DNA of 64,000 bases from Stagonosporopsis chrysanthemi (Eukaryota; Ascomycota; Dothideomycetes; Pleosporales; Didymellaceae). Every line of letters starts with the position of its first letter. Position 1 is the stretch's first letter. The position numbers and the translations under genes were made by a program. The stretch spans positions 1 to 64,000 of the forward strand of contig JAFISE010000056.1 of NCBI GenBank assembly GCA_022560025.1, read 5' to 3'. The notes beneath the pieces were generated by a model. That model was not told the origin of the DNA. It worked only from the letters and a program-made list of their open reading frames with translations, and ran no database searches. Positions 23,186 through 35,300 of this stretch are shown piece after piece.

Positions 23186-24997
23186 CTAGTTTTGTTCAAG
23201 GACCAGGCTGTCCCACAGCCACCCCCTCCATTGTGTGGTCCTGGTGACCTTGATATCCAACCTGTTTGACCCTGTCTTGAACTGCTCCGCATTGACGGGG
23301 AATTCCAGAAGTCTCCACTCTCCGTTCCTAGTCGCGCCACGGTATGTGTCCTGGCTGTTCAACAGACTCGCGCTCGTGATGTTGCCAATCTTGACATCAT
23401 TGAGCAAGATGTCGCAGCTGGAGCCCTGACTGAAACCCGCAAGAGAGACTGTAAGCTTCGACGCGGCAGCAGTCTCTGGGGCAGGGAAGTTGACGCTCCA
23501 CGTTCCAAGCGCTGATTGCCCAAAGTACCAGTCCTTGTCGCTACTGCTGCCGACAGTGTAGGTCAGATTGCCGGGTGCCTTTGCGATACGGCCATGCTCG
23601 AATGGCTTGTCTGGGTCTGCGAGCGCAAAGCCATCGGTCTTGCGGTCGAAAGCTCCGATCTGGAAAATACGCTTGCTCTTATCTGTGACTTTCCAGCTCA
23701 AGTCCTTAAGGTTTGTGGTGTCACCCTTGCGGATCTCGACGTTATTTTGCGTGAAGTTTGTGATAACATCGCTGATGGCGCCGCCATTGCCCCAGGCTTG
23801 CAGCGCGTAGGAGCCTGTTCGCACGTCCTTGAAAGAGAACTTGCCGCTGGAATCCGCATAAGCAGTGTAGTAGAAGTCCTTACCCTGGTCGAGGGTCGAG
23901 ATGGTGGAGTTATTGTTATCGCCGAGGAAGACTGCGGCGCCAGCTGCTGGGCGGCCATCAGATAGGAGCAGACGGCCCTGCACCTTACCACGAGATTGGT
24001 AGGCCTTATCGTTGTACCACTTGTAGGGCCACTTGCCCTCCTCTTGTGCGGCGCGCGAGGCGGCGTCGTCCTTGGAACCGTCGTTCAGGTACCATAGCCA
24101 GGGGCCCCAAACCTTGCCATCAACGAAGACGTCGCGTGAGACAGCTTGGAAATGTGTGCCGTGAATCATGTTGAGCTGGACGGCATCCCCAGTCCTTGAT
24201 TCGCGATGGACCTGAACATGTTAGCTAATAATAGTGGAAACGGAGTCATAGACGTACGAAGAGCTCCTGTTTCAGGTGGTCGCCGTTGAAGTAGTCCTTT
24301 CCAGGGTTCAGGTACCAGCTTCCTACCTCCTCGCCGTAGACGCCGTGGAAGTCGTTATCTCTAACATTACTACTCCAGTCGTACTTTGTCAAGAAGGTTC
24401 CATCTGGTTTCTGCCATGTCTCGTCCTGCACATTTGTAGATATGGCGTACTCAGAGAGGGCTGGCAGAGGACCGTCTCTGACGTTGGTGCGCGCATTCGG
24501 GAAAGATACGTTGTCGAGGCGCCAAAGCGTCCTGAACTCGCCGAGTGTGGGAAGAGCGCGATTGACAAAGTATTGGTATGATCCGTGGAGACCATCGTAA
24601 ATAACCCAATGGAAATCACCCTCAACAGCGGTGAACTTGATGTTGATATAGTCACTACCCTTATCGACGACTGACGCAGAAAGCCACTTCAGATCAGAGG
24701 CGGCGCCGTCTATGGCCTGTCAGCGCACCGATCTTATACACCTCATGACTTTGAGGCGGACTTACTATAGCTCACATAGTGGCCTACCGCCTTTCCGACT
24801 CGGTCTTTGCCCTTGTACCAGAGCTTGTTGGCGTACTGTAGGTTCTGTGTGACGTTCCACACATCGTTCCCAATGACCCAAGTTGAGTTGCCGACTTCAT
24901 TGAAAAAGCTCTTGGGCTGCTTCGCGCGCCCCTCAAGTGGTGCAGCGACAGAGGCGCCGGCAAGCGCAGCAAGGCTGAGAAGTTTGAAACCGCCCAT
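23186..24997 (-). CDS. Secreted rhamnogalacturonan lyase (PL4)
   Basis: Three exons (24997-24766, 24709-24258, 24211-23186; introns 56 and 46 nt) give 569 residues. Joins read VGHYVSYNGAASDLKW and QELFVHRESRTGDAVQLN. The N-terminus MGGFKLLSLAALAGASVAA is a signal peptide. The order fits polysaccharide lyase family 4: a catalytic super-sandwich domain (about 22-330), a fibronectin-III-like domain starting near GRVQGRLLLSDGRPA, and a C-terminal carbohydrate-binding-like domain starting near RIFQIGAFDRKTDG. The enzyme cleaves the alternating rhamnose-galacturonate backbone of pectin by beta-elimination, so the organism meets plant cell walls. An upstream in-frame ATG would put 12 more residues before the signal peptide; I prefer the later one. 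Tail-to-tail with the DUR3-type gene. Confidence 0.94.
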
Positions 24998-27138
24998 ACT
25001 GACTGATGAAGAGCGTTGGAGTGTGCTTGGCATTCGATGTTCCGGCGGCGAAATATTTATCTTTTCGTTCGACGCGCAGTCTTGTAGACCGCCCCATGGT
25101 TCGCGTAGGCTGCTTCGGTCAAGGATACCCCGAGCTAAAGCATGGGTAATGCGGGGCCCCACGGGCACATTTGCCACACGAACATTGTTCCTGCAATTAG
25201 AACATTGGCATTCCGGGACGTGCAGCTGAGGCGACAGTCGTTATTCAGGAACGGGAAGGTGGCTGGACGGACATGGCAACGCTTCCTTGCTGGCGGAGGT
25301 TGGTACCATTGATTGCGACGCTTTGATGAACGTCACCTGCTGACAGCGGAGATGATCTGGGGTACGAAGGCCCGAATCGAACGGCATTTCGTTAGGCTAG
25401 AGCAAGACCTCGGTGAAATTATTCGTCCACGAGCCTGGTGGTCGGTGATGATAAGACTTTTTTGGAAGCATCCCTGCCGCCAAAAAAGGAACAGGCTTCT
25501 CGCTCAGTCAGGTGGTTGGTAATGCATCATTCACAGACTGGTCTGGCCATGTCTTTCGCCCCGACTCGTTGAACGATACTACCAGTGCTGTCGAAACTGC
25601 AAGGCTGTGTGATGCGAAAACTAGGACGATGGAGAGCAATCTGGAGACACGACTTTGTGGAGTACACTGAAGAAGCTAGCGTATCGCCTCTATCTGTTGC
25701 AACATCGGTGTGTACCTATCGACCTTCTACCATGCCAACGTCGTGCGTAAACTTTCGGTATCTATTTACAATTTTTATTAACCTGTCTCTTTAGTCCTTC
25801 GTGCAGATGGTGTGGTGCTCCCAATGCATCATTCGAGCGCAGACGAGACTTGTGCTGGCAAGTGCCGAGCGCGTCCGTTTTATACATTCGACCTCAGTAG
25901 CTTTCAGTCCCTGGTATGGTCCTCAGCTACCGTTTCCTTCCAGTCTTCTGAAGCTCGAAATTTGATCACCTTGGTCGCGTATGGGTTCATTGGTAAGATA
26001 CTCGTGTTGACCGCTGCTCAAGAGATTTAGACAATGCCAGGCTAAAACCTGAGTGCTCAGGCTCTTGATATCTACTAGAAACACGTGTGGATCATATTGT
26101 ACTGGTATCGGCCTCGATCGGTACTGCACAAAACACTGCTCACGAAATGAAGCCAGACTTTGAGTGTTTGCGTCCACTTAGATGATAGTGAGCCATCGCC
26201 AGGAGCTTGGTCTATAGGCTTTCAGATTAGAGTGCCGGACGATCGCCCCCGGTACAAATCGTTAAGGTACAATGCCCATAGAACTGTTGATGGCGTGTTT
26301 CGATTCGCCGCCGCTCTCATTTGACTACGCTCGAAACCAGAACCGCGCAACGCGCTTCCGAAGATCTGAAATACGTGGTCAGTCATTTCGTAGCTATGCA
26401 GTACTAAGAATTTGCTACGTATGTTTGAACTTGGCGTTGTGGTCGCCCAAGATTTGCGCATCACTGCGCTCCAGTATCACGTTGGACAGACAGCCTTTTG
26501 CTTTGCTTTCCGACCGTGGTTTTCATTGCAGATGTCCTGGTGTAATTGTGGATAGCAATTGTCGATCCGTGGTGGGTACTTATGAAATTCTAGGGTGAGG
26601 AGAGGGAGGTCCTTAGAATTGTGTGTGCTTTCTATACTTCTGGTCGTTTTTCCGCTCTTTACCTACCTGTCTTTGTTAGAAAGTATTCTTGTTTGTAGAA
26701 AGACGCCTTTCCGAGCCCAAAACAGATCAGCCTGCCGGACAGACGTATAAACCGATGTACCAGAGTCCCCAGCGCTCATACTAAGCAAGAACACATGCGC
26801 TAATACGGCACTCCATCGTCGATCTCTCTTCGTTCTAGATTTCAGCGCGGTGAATGGAATAAAGAGCGAAGATTCGTATCAGACGAGCGACCTAAATCAA
26901 TGTCTGACTGCGTCAGATCATCATATTCAATTCAATTCGAACATCCCCTTCATTCTGTTTTACAAAATAAGAAGGCAGTCCAGAGTATGTCTTGGGCTTT
27001 GGTACCGATGTTCGTGTCTTGCTTCATCCTGACGCTCCTATCTAAGACTCACGGGCAGCCACCGTAAGCCATCATGTATTTAATACTGCTTTTGATCGTG
27101 ACTGGATCATAGCTTCCTCAAAGCATCGCAAAGTCACA
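24998..27138. other. Gene-poor stretch
   Basis: About 2.1 kb with only short frames and no recognisable domain, repeat or transposase. A TATA-like ATAAATATTT on the minus strand near 25045-25056 lies just upstream of the lyase start. The remainder is moderately AT-rich. I saw no terminal repeats, but a heavily mutated relic cannot be excluded by eye. Confidence 0.4.
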
Positions 27139-28116
27139 ATGTTGAATCTCAAAAGCCGTGCGCTGGCTGGCCAGCGGAAAGAGCTCTTCGAAGGTGTGCA
27201 GGTGTACTCCTTATTAAAATTTTAAGCTAACAGCTTCCCAGAGCTTCGGAAATCCCACGTTCCCCGCTTTCTGTTTCGCGCCCAGCACCCTGGTAGTGGA
27301 GGTGGGCCCCATCTTGCCATCAACAGTACTGAGTGTATTGTTCCACGGGCTTATAGAATGTCCTCTGTGGTGCCCTCTTTCTACGAGACCCCCGAAAACG
27401 TTCTATACCAAATCACATATGACCACTACCATTACGAACGCAACAAGTCAATGTCTCGTTTCAGCTCATGGTCAGCATCACTCCACCTCGTTCTATGCTA
27501 TGCTTCCACGCTCGGAGACCAAGCCCAAGTTGCAGTGCTGGATTCGGAGACTGTCGGTGGCGGTGTTTTGGTATGGCAGGTACCGCATCTGCTAAACCTG
27601 GATGTCTGTCACGAGTATCTCGCCTATGGCATTATCAAAGGCAACGGATACATGACCGTGCCATTCAAGACACTCAAGTGTAATGGTCTCATGGAAGTAT
27701 TCCCGGAGCTCAAATCCTACACGCCAATGGGACGTAAATTTGGATTTGGCGATGACCTTAGAGAAGTCATGTTCCAGCAGACAAAAGGACGCCACACCGA
27801 GCAGACTTTTGAGCACCTTAGGTGCGTAGCACAGCCTTTTGGAAACATGTATTTCCCAGTAGTGACAGCATTACTGTGTTTGAGACCCTGGCCGTGGTTC
27901 AATCGCAACGCTGAGCATGGTCGGAGTGCGCCTGTGGTTGACGAACTGATGCGAATCATCCGTTTACTGAAAGTCGGTAAAGCTTCCTGCTCTCTTGATA
28001 GCAGCAAGCAATGGCTAGGCTATGGAGCAGTGAAAACCACAGCGAAAGACGATAATTTCCAAGACGTGCGTCAGTGGCTTGATCTACTATATGCTGTAGC
28101 CAGCGCTATGAAGTAG
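27139..28116 (+). CDS. DUF7587-like fungal protein, possible ART-like fold
   Basis: Two exons, 27139-27193 and 27242-28116, with a 48-nt intron (GTGTGC donor, GCTAAC branch, CCCAG acceptor) give 309 residues. The join reads LFEELRKSHVPRFLFRAQH. The segment RFLFRAQHPGSGGG, later RFSSWSASLHLVLCYA, then HEYLAYGIIKGNGYMTVPF and LMEVFPEL follow the layout I associate with the fungal family DUF7587, which is often present in many copies and has no established function. No signal peptide, no membrane segment. The order Arg31, Ser93-Ser94-x-Ser96, Glu143 resembles the R-S-E arrangement of ADP-ribosyltransferase folds; this is inference only. It stands alone in a gene-poor region. Confidence 0.7.
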
Positions 28117-29347
28117 CATCGTCAGACTGCTGCGGCTTGAGTGAACTCGTGTGATTATTTCCGCGACTGTCATTGGCACAAGCTTCTGAGAGAGTAGGCT
28201 ATGCAGGCAAACTTGGCTATTCCTCTTCGCTTGTGACGTTGTCTCATTGTTGCTTCCATACTACAACACAATTCTATAGGGCATCTGTCCTTGTAGCGTC
28301 TATTTCTATGAAGTCTTTCCCGCACGGAAGTCACGAATACTCACAGATACTCTTACACTAGATCAAAACAACACCTCACTTGCTTAACCCACGCATTTCG
28401 TATCTTGCCCAATGACCTCTCCCACCACCACTCCTATTAACACAGGTTTATGATTGGAAAACTTCCTTCTCGCCGCTGATCTCGTTTAATGCAAAGTTCA
28501 CCGCATCTTTCCCCAAAAGTTCGCCGTAATATGTAAAAGTGAAGGTTGAACAGTAAACACACTTGTTGCCTCACAGCACGTTTCACATTGCTAACGACAA
28601 GACGGGCTGGTCAGGCAGTTGTTGAAGACAACTTCAAAGACAACGGTCAAGTTTGCACTATAATGGGTTTTGAAATGTGCGGACCCCCAAGTCTGGTGCG
28701 CTAAGGCGTAACGTACTTATGATTGGTTGTAAACTCGGCTTAGCCAATCAGAAGCGGCTCTGGGCGTAGTCTACCAAGTCGAGACGAGTTCATTCATTTC
28801 AACAAGCACCGATATAATGAATGGTGGCGGAATATGATAGAGGTCTTCGTTTTACAAGAAGATTCAGCTCCCAAAAATCAGTAAGTGAATATGCGCCCCA
28901 GTGCATCACCCTGCAGGTAGTGCTATTGTATTTGCCCTGCCTGCAGATCTGGGGTTCTAGATATTGTTAGGAATAGGGCTGCCTTTGCTGCTTGGGTGTG
29001 GAGTTTGTTGCTCTTTCTCGAGCACATTGTCCTGATGCGAGGGAGTTGGCAATCTACTTCTAAATACCGTCACGCCCTTATCTTCAAGCCGTTTATGGCG
29101 GCTATAGTCAACGACAGTGTGTCTGGGGCGTTGAAATGGACGGGAGATAGGCCTTAGGCAGGACTGGACTGGTATTGGTAATGACGATATCTACCAAACC
29201 GCTTGTGAGCAAAAAGGCTCTTTGAATTCCTATGTACACCTCGTTGCGTCCTGCCGGACTGACAGATACTCCAAAATTGGAGCTTCCTATGGACACACCG
29301 CGACTCCAAACTATGCACTGTGCAGCCAAGATTCTCAAGATCAACAC
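28117..29347. other. Intergenic, no gene seen
   Basis: About 1.2 kb between convergent genes. No coding frame with domain character. The right end holds the 3' untranslated part of the BEACH gene. Nothing else recognised. Confidence 0.45.
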
Positions 29348-32300
29348 TCAATGGTGTCGTTGCACACAATCCCATTCATACTGTTTCACATTAACCGGGT
29401 GTTAGTAATGGGTATCTGAAATGTAGTCACTTACAACTCTGCCGTCCTCGTCACCAGTGTACACACTCCTTTCCAAAGGTAGTATACACGTTATTGGCGC
29501 AGCAGTGCGTTCAATCATCGGGTCGCCATGAGCAAGCACATTGACAAGATCAATGGACCAAGCACTTCTTGACAGAGTCGGCGTGGTGTGTGCTACGGAA
29601 GAGGGAAGCGCGCTGGTGAATGGCATCTTGGGCGTCGGCGTGAGGTGGAAGATCTGATCGAGTTAGTCAGAAATCATTGTGTGAATGCAAGGGAAATTTG
29701 TACGAACCTTGACAATGCCACGCCTGTGACCCGTGAAGATGAGCTCTCGTTCGCACCACTCGTTGCCAGCCCCTTCGTACACAGCGATACTGGTGATGCT
29801 GTCCATGTCGTCCCCGCCATCGCAGATATCCTCGTTCAACAGCACTGTGCCATTGAGCGTTGTGATGACCAACCGCGGCCCGACTGCGAGGACGATGTGG
29901 CCTGTAGCGCTATTAATGCGCGCAGCCTGGATAGGCGTCCTTAAGCGTCGGTGTCGAGCTCCGAGGTCAAGCTCCCGAACATACTCGTTTCGATTGAGGT
30001 CCCACAAGAAGACGCTGCCGCCTTGGTCAGCACTCAGGAATGCTGAGAAGGCGCGGCTTGCAGCAAGGCTCGTGACAGGCGATTTGTGTCCAAAAAGACT
30101 CGTCACGTGCTGCAGCTCAATGTGACCTTTATCGGCACGAATCACGTTCCAAACTGCTATGGTACAGTCTGTGCCCGCTGTGATGAGCGTTCTGCCGTCA
30201 ACGAATAAAGACGTAGTGAGCTGTCCAGAATGCAGATGTTCAAAGAGCCCAAGTAGGCGTTTCGACTGTGAATCATAGAAACGAATTGACCCATCTGTGA
30301 AGCCCCACTCCATGTAAACGTTGTAGTGAGGCGGCAGGTTATGTCTGAATGGTGCAGAACAGAGAAGCTTTTCACTTTTCGCAATGTAATTCAAGGAGGA
30401 GATGCGGTCTTGTGCCTCCAACAGTGTACCAGGGACGCGATGTAGACTTTCCGCAGCGCTGTCGAGCTTTGTTGCTTTTGCCACCATTTCCCTCGAGGGG
30501 TGCGGCCGTTGGAAGACTTGAGTGGGTGTTTGCCCGAAGTTGTTGATGACGCTGATCTTCTGCGCGCGCTCCTTCTCGTCAGTAATACTGTCGAGGTCAA
30601 TAGCACCCTGATAGGTCATCCAGTGGAACACGTTCGCTGCCTCAATTGCAGCCTCGCCGCGCTGCTTGTGCCCAAAGATCAGGTCAATCCAGTGATGCAG
30701 ATTTGCGCTGACGTGAGGACTCTCGAGGGCTTCGCGCTGCTTGGCAATGAAGATGGCCGGATCGCCCTTAGCCCAGGGAGGCAACTGCACGTTGTCGATA
30801 CTGGACTCGTCGGATCGCAGGCCAAAGTTATAGCCATTGACGTTGGTGAGGAAGTCAGGAAGGTAAAAGAACTCTGGTGTCAGCTCACGCACGTCAGCCA
30901 TGTTCTTGTTCGATGCTGACTCCCACGCGTTCTGGATCGAATAGAACATGCGATCGGCATGGTCCCAGGTGCCGCCCTGGATGAGGAAGAATGCTGCACT
31001 ATAAGGCTGAAGACGCATAAGATAAGAGGCCACAGTCATAGCAGAGGAGTAATGCGTGCCAAAGTGGAATGCGTGATCTGGATCGCCCATTTCCGCAAAC
31101 GAGTTGAACCGTTCACGTATCGACTGCTCTTGCCTTGGATGCTGAATGCCAATAGGCTTGCTCAAGTCCCGAAAGTTGCGTGGGTCCGTCAGATCGAGCT
31201 CCTCACTCTCGTAGTTGGAGATGACCCACGGGAACACAGGGTATTGTGTCAAATCGTTGAAGGTCCGCCCGGCGAGCGTATTGACAAACATCAAGTAGTG
31301 GAAGTTGGAGAGTTCGCCTTTCAGCCATTTTTTGGTCGCTGGGTGGGAGGAGACCGAGCTGAAAGCAGATGCGAACCGCGACCCGAGTGTCTGCGGTGCT
31401 TCTTCCACGTTGCGCAAGGAGTCCAGGCGCCATGCAATTTCGGAATTGGCCAGCTTTTCCGGGTTGATCACTTGCGACGCGCGTTGCAGGACTCGCCCAT
31501 GGATATCGTTGCGGGCTTGTGCTGAGATCGCAGTGAGCAGATAGCTGCGTCCATCGTCAAAGAAGATCTCAATGGCCACGTCGCGATGTAGAAACCGGCG
31601 CTTCGAGATACTGATGACTTCGCTCCATTTCCAGTGTCGTGCCGATTCTTCCTGGTTCCGTGGAGGAGGTCGGCGGTTTGTGACGGCTTCTTTACCAGCA
31701 ATGACCTGCACATATGGGTCGCGTTCGTCTGGAGGCGCTTGCCATACCCGGACAATCTCGCCGTCTGACCTTTGGAAGAAATCATCGAGTAGATATAAGC
31801 AGTCTTTCCCAACAATGAGCAGGCCTTCGATGGCCTCTAGTCCTACGACTCGCGAGATATTACAAACGTACTGCACCTGGTCTCCTCGGTTGAGGCTGCG
31901 CATGACTTTGCGATTCTTGTCTTCAAAACCATCGTCGTCTTCGTACAGGGCATCGACCATCTCGAAATCTTCATCGCTTTCGGATCCGTTTTCTTGATTT
32001 GACTCTTCCCTGGTCATGGCTGATGGTGTACCAGAGCGACGACCGATTGGTGTGACACCTAGCGCGTCCTGTGCAGTGATGGGAGCGACATTGGTGTCGA
32101 GCTTTAACCTCCCCATAGTATCCGTATCTTTGCGCTTGGGCTGGTACTGCTGATCTCGATTGGTGTTGTCAAGAATGATGCGCATACGTCTCCGATCGCG
32201 GCCTTCTGTCTCGTCGAGGCGCCACTTTGCAGGCGGACTGTTATCGAACAACGCGCAGGGGCCTCGCAGCTGGTGATCTAGCTTCAGGAGGACCATCTGT

Positions 32301-35300
32301 AGGTATGTGGCGTTGTCTTGTTGATCCTGCAGCACTCGTTGATGCTTGATACGCTCAGAGGCGTGTATGTTCGCCCTCCAGTGGCCAGTCGAGTTCTCGT
32401 GGTGATTCCAGATGTTCTCCGACGTCAACTCTTCTGCCTGCCATTGCTTGAGCTTCTCCTTCCGCTTGCTGATGCGCCGTGTTGACGTCTCCTCCGTTCG
32501 TTTGTTTTGTTCGTGCGCGAACTCTTCCCACACTTTTGTGAGTGAGCCGTAGAAGAATGTGTCCAAGTCTGCCTTGTGTTTGTCGAACCACAGCAAGAAC
32601 GTCTCGTTGTCTAGTTCAACCAATTTCTGGAACCCTTCGAACAAATCTTGCTTGTCAGATTGTATGGCATTGCCAAGAATACTGGAAGTTTCGTGGGGCT
32701 TCTGTACGAGCAGCAGCCGCCAGAAGTTTGCTGCAGCCAAACGGACCGGCCCATACTCGGAAGAAAGCTTCGTGTAGAAAAGATAACAGAGCATCTTCAA
32801 AGAAAACGTATCGGTGTTCGCTGAAGATAGAATGATTGGCTGCCAGTAAACCATTCTCTCGATGACTACCGTGGTCGTGAATCCATCCTCGGAATCGTCT
32901 GGCTCGGCGAGCTGGAGCAATGTGACCTTGAGAAACGTCGCCCTCATGGTCTGGATGGCTTGTGTGCATAGTCTGACAGACTTGATTGCTGCAATATCTG
33001 GCCTCTCAAGGTACTCCAGCAAGAAGCCTGTGAAGTCAAGTAGCGGATCCGCTCCTTCGAGGAACCACCCTTCGAAGACTGCCTCTGAGATATGGCTCAC
33101 GAAACGCGAAAGATTGATGAGAACTCTGGGTTCGTGAAGAAGATTCTGATCGAGCTGCAGAGAGTTTCTGACAGAGGACAAGATCTGGCGTAGTATGTAG
33201 GACTCGAAGTAGGCTTGGTGCTCCTGGAAGCCCGGTGGAGTCTTCATGAACAGACCCAGTCCCGGAAAGTCTTTTCGAGTGAACAATTGTTCTTTGAAAA
33301 CGTCCAGTACCGCTTCTAGCATGGCTTCTACTACCGAGCTGCCGACTTTCATGGCTACAGGAGCAGCATTTCTGGGTGATAGAATGGGGTTCAGAGATGG
33401 CTGTTTGACCGCTCTCTTCGCTTTGTTATCTGAAATCAGTACGAACGAGGATGCTCTTCGGAAAGGAACGACTCGTTGCGCCTGTGGGGACGGTGCGGTA
33501 GAAACGTTGTTCTTGCGTATGATTGGCGTTTGCTGGCTGCTAGCGCCGGATACAGGCTGAATGACTACATCTTGCCCTTCAAAAGTGAGTGCTGAACCTC
33601 TTGACAGAAGTTCAGTCTCTGCGCTGACCTTATCAGACGTGACAATGACAGGATACAAGACGAATAGCAACTCTTGGACGTAGTTCGATGTGTTCGCGTA
33701 TTCGCGGAAGACGTCAGAGCGTGCGTGCAGCTCAGATAGAAACTGGATCGCAGAGTTCAGTACCACGGCATAGTTATTGAGGCGCTCGGATTGCGGTGCC
33801 CTCGTGTCTGAAAATGTCAGCTTCACATTACATGTAGGCTTAAGCCGACCTACCGACTGTGGGCTGCTTCGCATTCAGAGACATCGTTCTGCGGCGCCCT
33901 CTTGTTGGCGTGCTATCGTTGTTCTCGTCTTTCGGTCGCTCTACATTGGCTGTTTCGCGATCGCGTACTATGGCACGCAGTCCATTATCCAGCATCGTCG
34001 TGATGACCGGAAATATCTCTGGGTATGCTATCTTCAACTTTGACTGCGGAGAATGCGTCATAAAAATGTCGACTAGGTTGAAGACATCAAAGTCGCGCTC
34101 AAAGTCGATGGTGGCGACGTCACGGTCAAAGAGAATGGCGAAACATATTGTCCAAATACCAGGTGTGTTCCACCAATGTCGAAGTCTGTTCTTCATGACA
34201 ACAAAGCCGCCTGTCTTGTCACCGAACTTCTTGACATATGGCGATCCATTCGTTACAAGCAGACGGGCCAGAATTTTGGCACCGAGTACGACAACGCGTT
34301 GATCACTCTCTGCTAGCAGGTAAAGAAGCCACTTGCCCGTAACATTCTTGGCAAATCGGATAATCTCGTGTGGGTTGTTCGGATCGCAGAGGAACTCAGA
34401 CAAGAGGCTCAGTATGGCGATGCCTAGATCCGGCAAAGAAAGTGGTGAAGACGCCGTTGTTGTAGAGGACGGGCTGGACGATCTTGGCGTAATGGTGGGC
34501 GTGAGGTTGGGCGGTGTTCCTCTGCGAAGGCGTAACGCACTCATTTTGGGTCGTAAAGTCCGCTTCGCATATGAGGCACGACTGTCATGCAGGGCGTATG
34601 TAACGAACAGAGACAGTGATCGAGCATTTTCGCCATTGAAATTGATATGCAAAAGCGCCTTGAAAGCATCGACGAACAGCGGAAAGGTCTGCGGCGTAAA
34701 GCTTTCGCCTTTCAGAGCATCTGTTAAGCGCTTCACGACTCCTGCAGGCTTTGTCAGTCAAGCTCAGAAGGCACCATGGCACACATACTGATTCTGTGGA
34801 AACGTTTGGCATTATAATGATGATGCTTGCTGCCCTTAGCAAAGTGCACAAACTGCGCGTAGTACTTCTTCTGTGTGTCCAAAGATGTCGCCCTGCGCCA
34901 GATCTCGAGATCTACAAGCAACACTCGGTAAGCAAGCGGGTTGATGATGAGTGATTCTTCCGGATGTTGTTCGTCATATCCGACAAAGCGGAGTATGACA
35001 GAGAGTAACCGTGCGACAAATTCTTCGCACTGCTCCGAGGAAACATCGAGTGACGAAGCGTTGCGCATGACCAAGCCACCCATTGCGAATCCGATCTTTT
35101 GGCGCAAGACTTCTGCCAGAATGGCGAATCCGTTGCTTTGCTCCATGGCCTCGCAATTCCTCCAGTTGCCTTCGACAGCTTCCAATAAGATCTTTACAGC
35201 ACGTAGCACGCTTTTCAGTGACTGTGCGGCCTGCACGAGCTTCAGGCCCACGGCAGCGCATCCGCCAATGCGCCATATGGCATCATCAAGTGACTGAGGA

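Noticed and set aside
25000..27138. Transposon relic
   Set aside because: No transposase, reverse transcriptase, terminal repeat or strong AT shift typical of RIP could be seen by eye.
29402..29434. Alternative end of the BEACH protein by read-through of its last intron
   Set aside because: Splicing to the 33-nt last exon gives the family's usual ending GRVYEWDCVQRHH, whereas read-through gives an unrelated tail.
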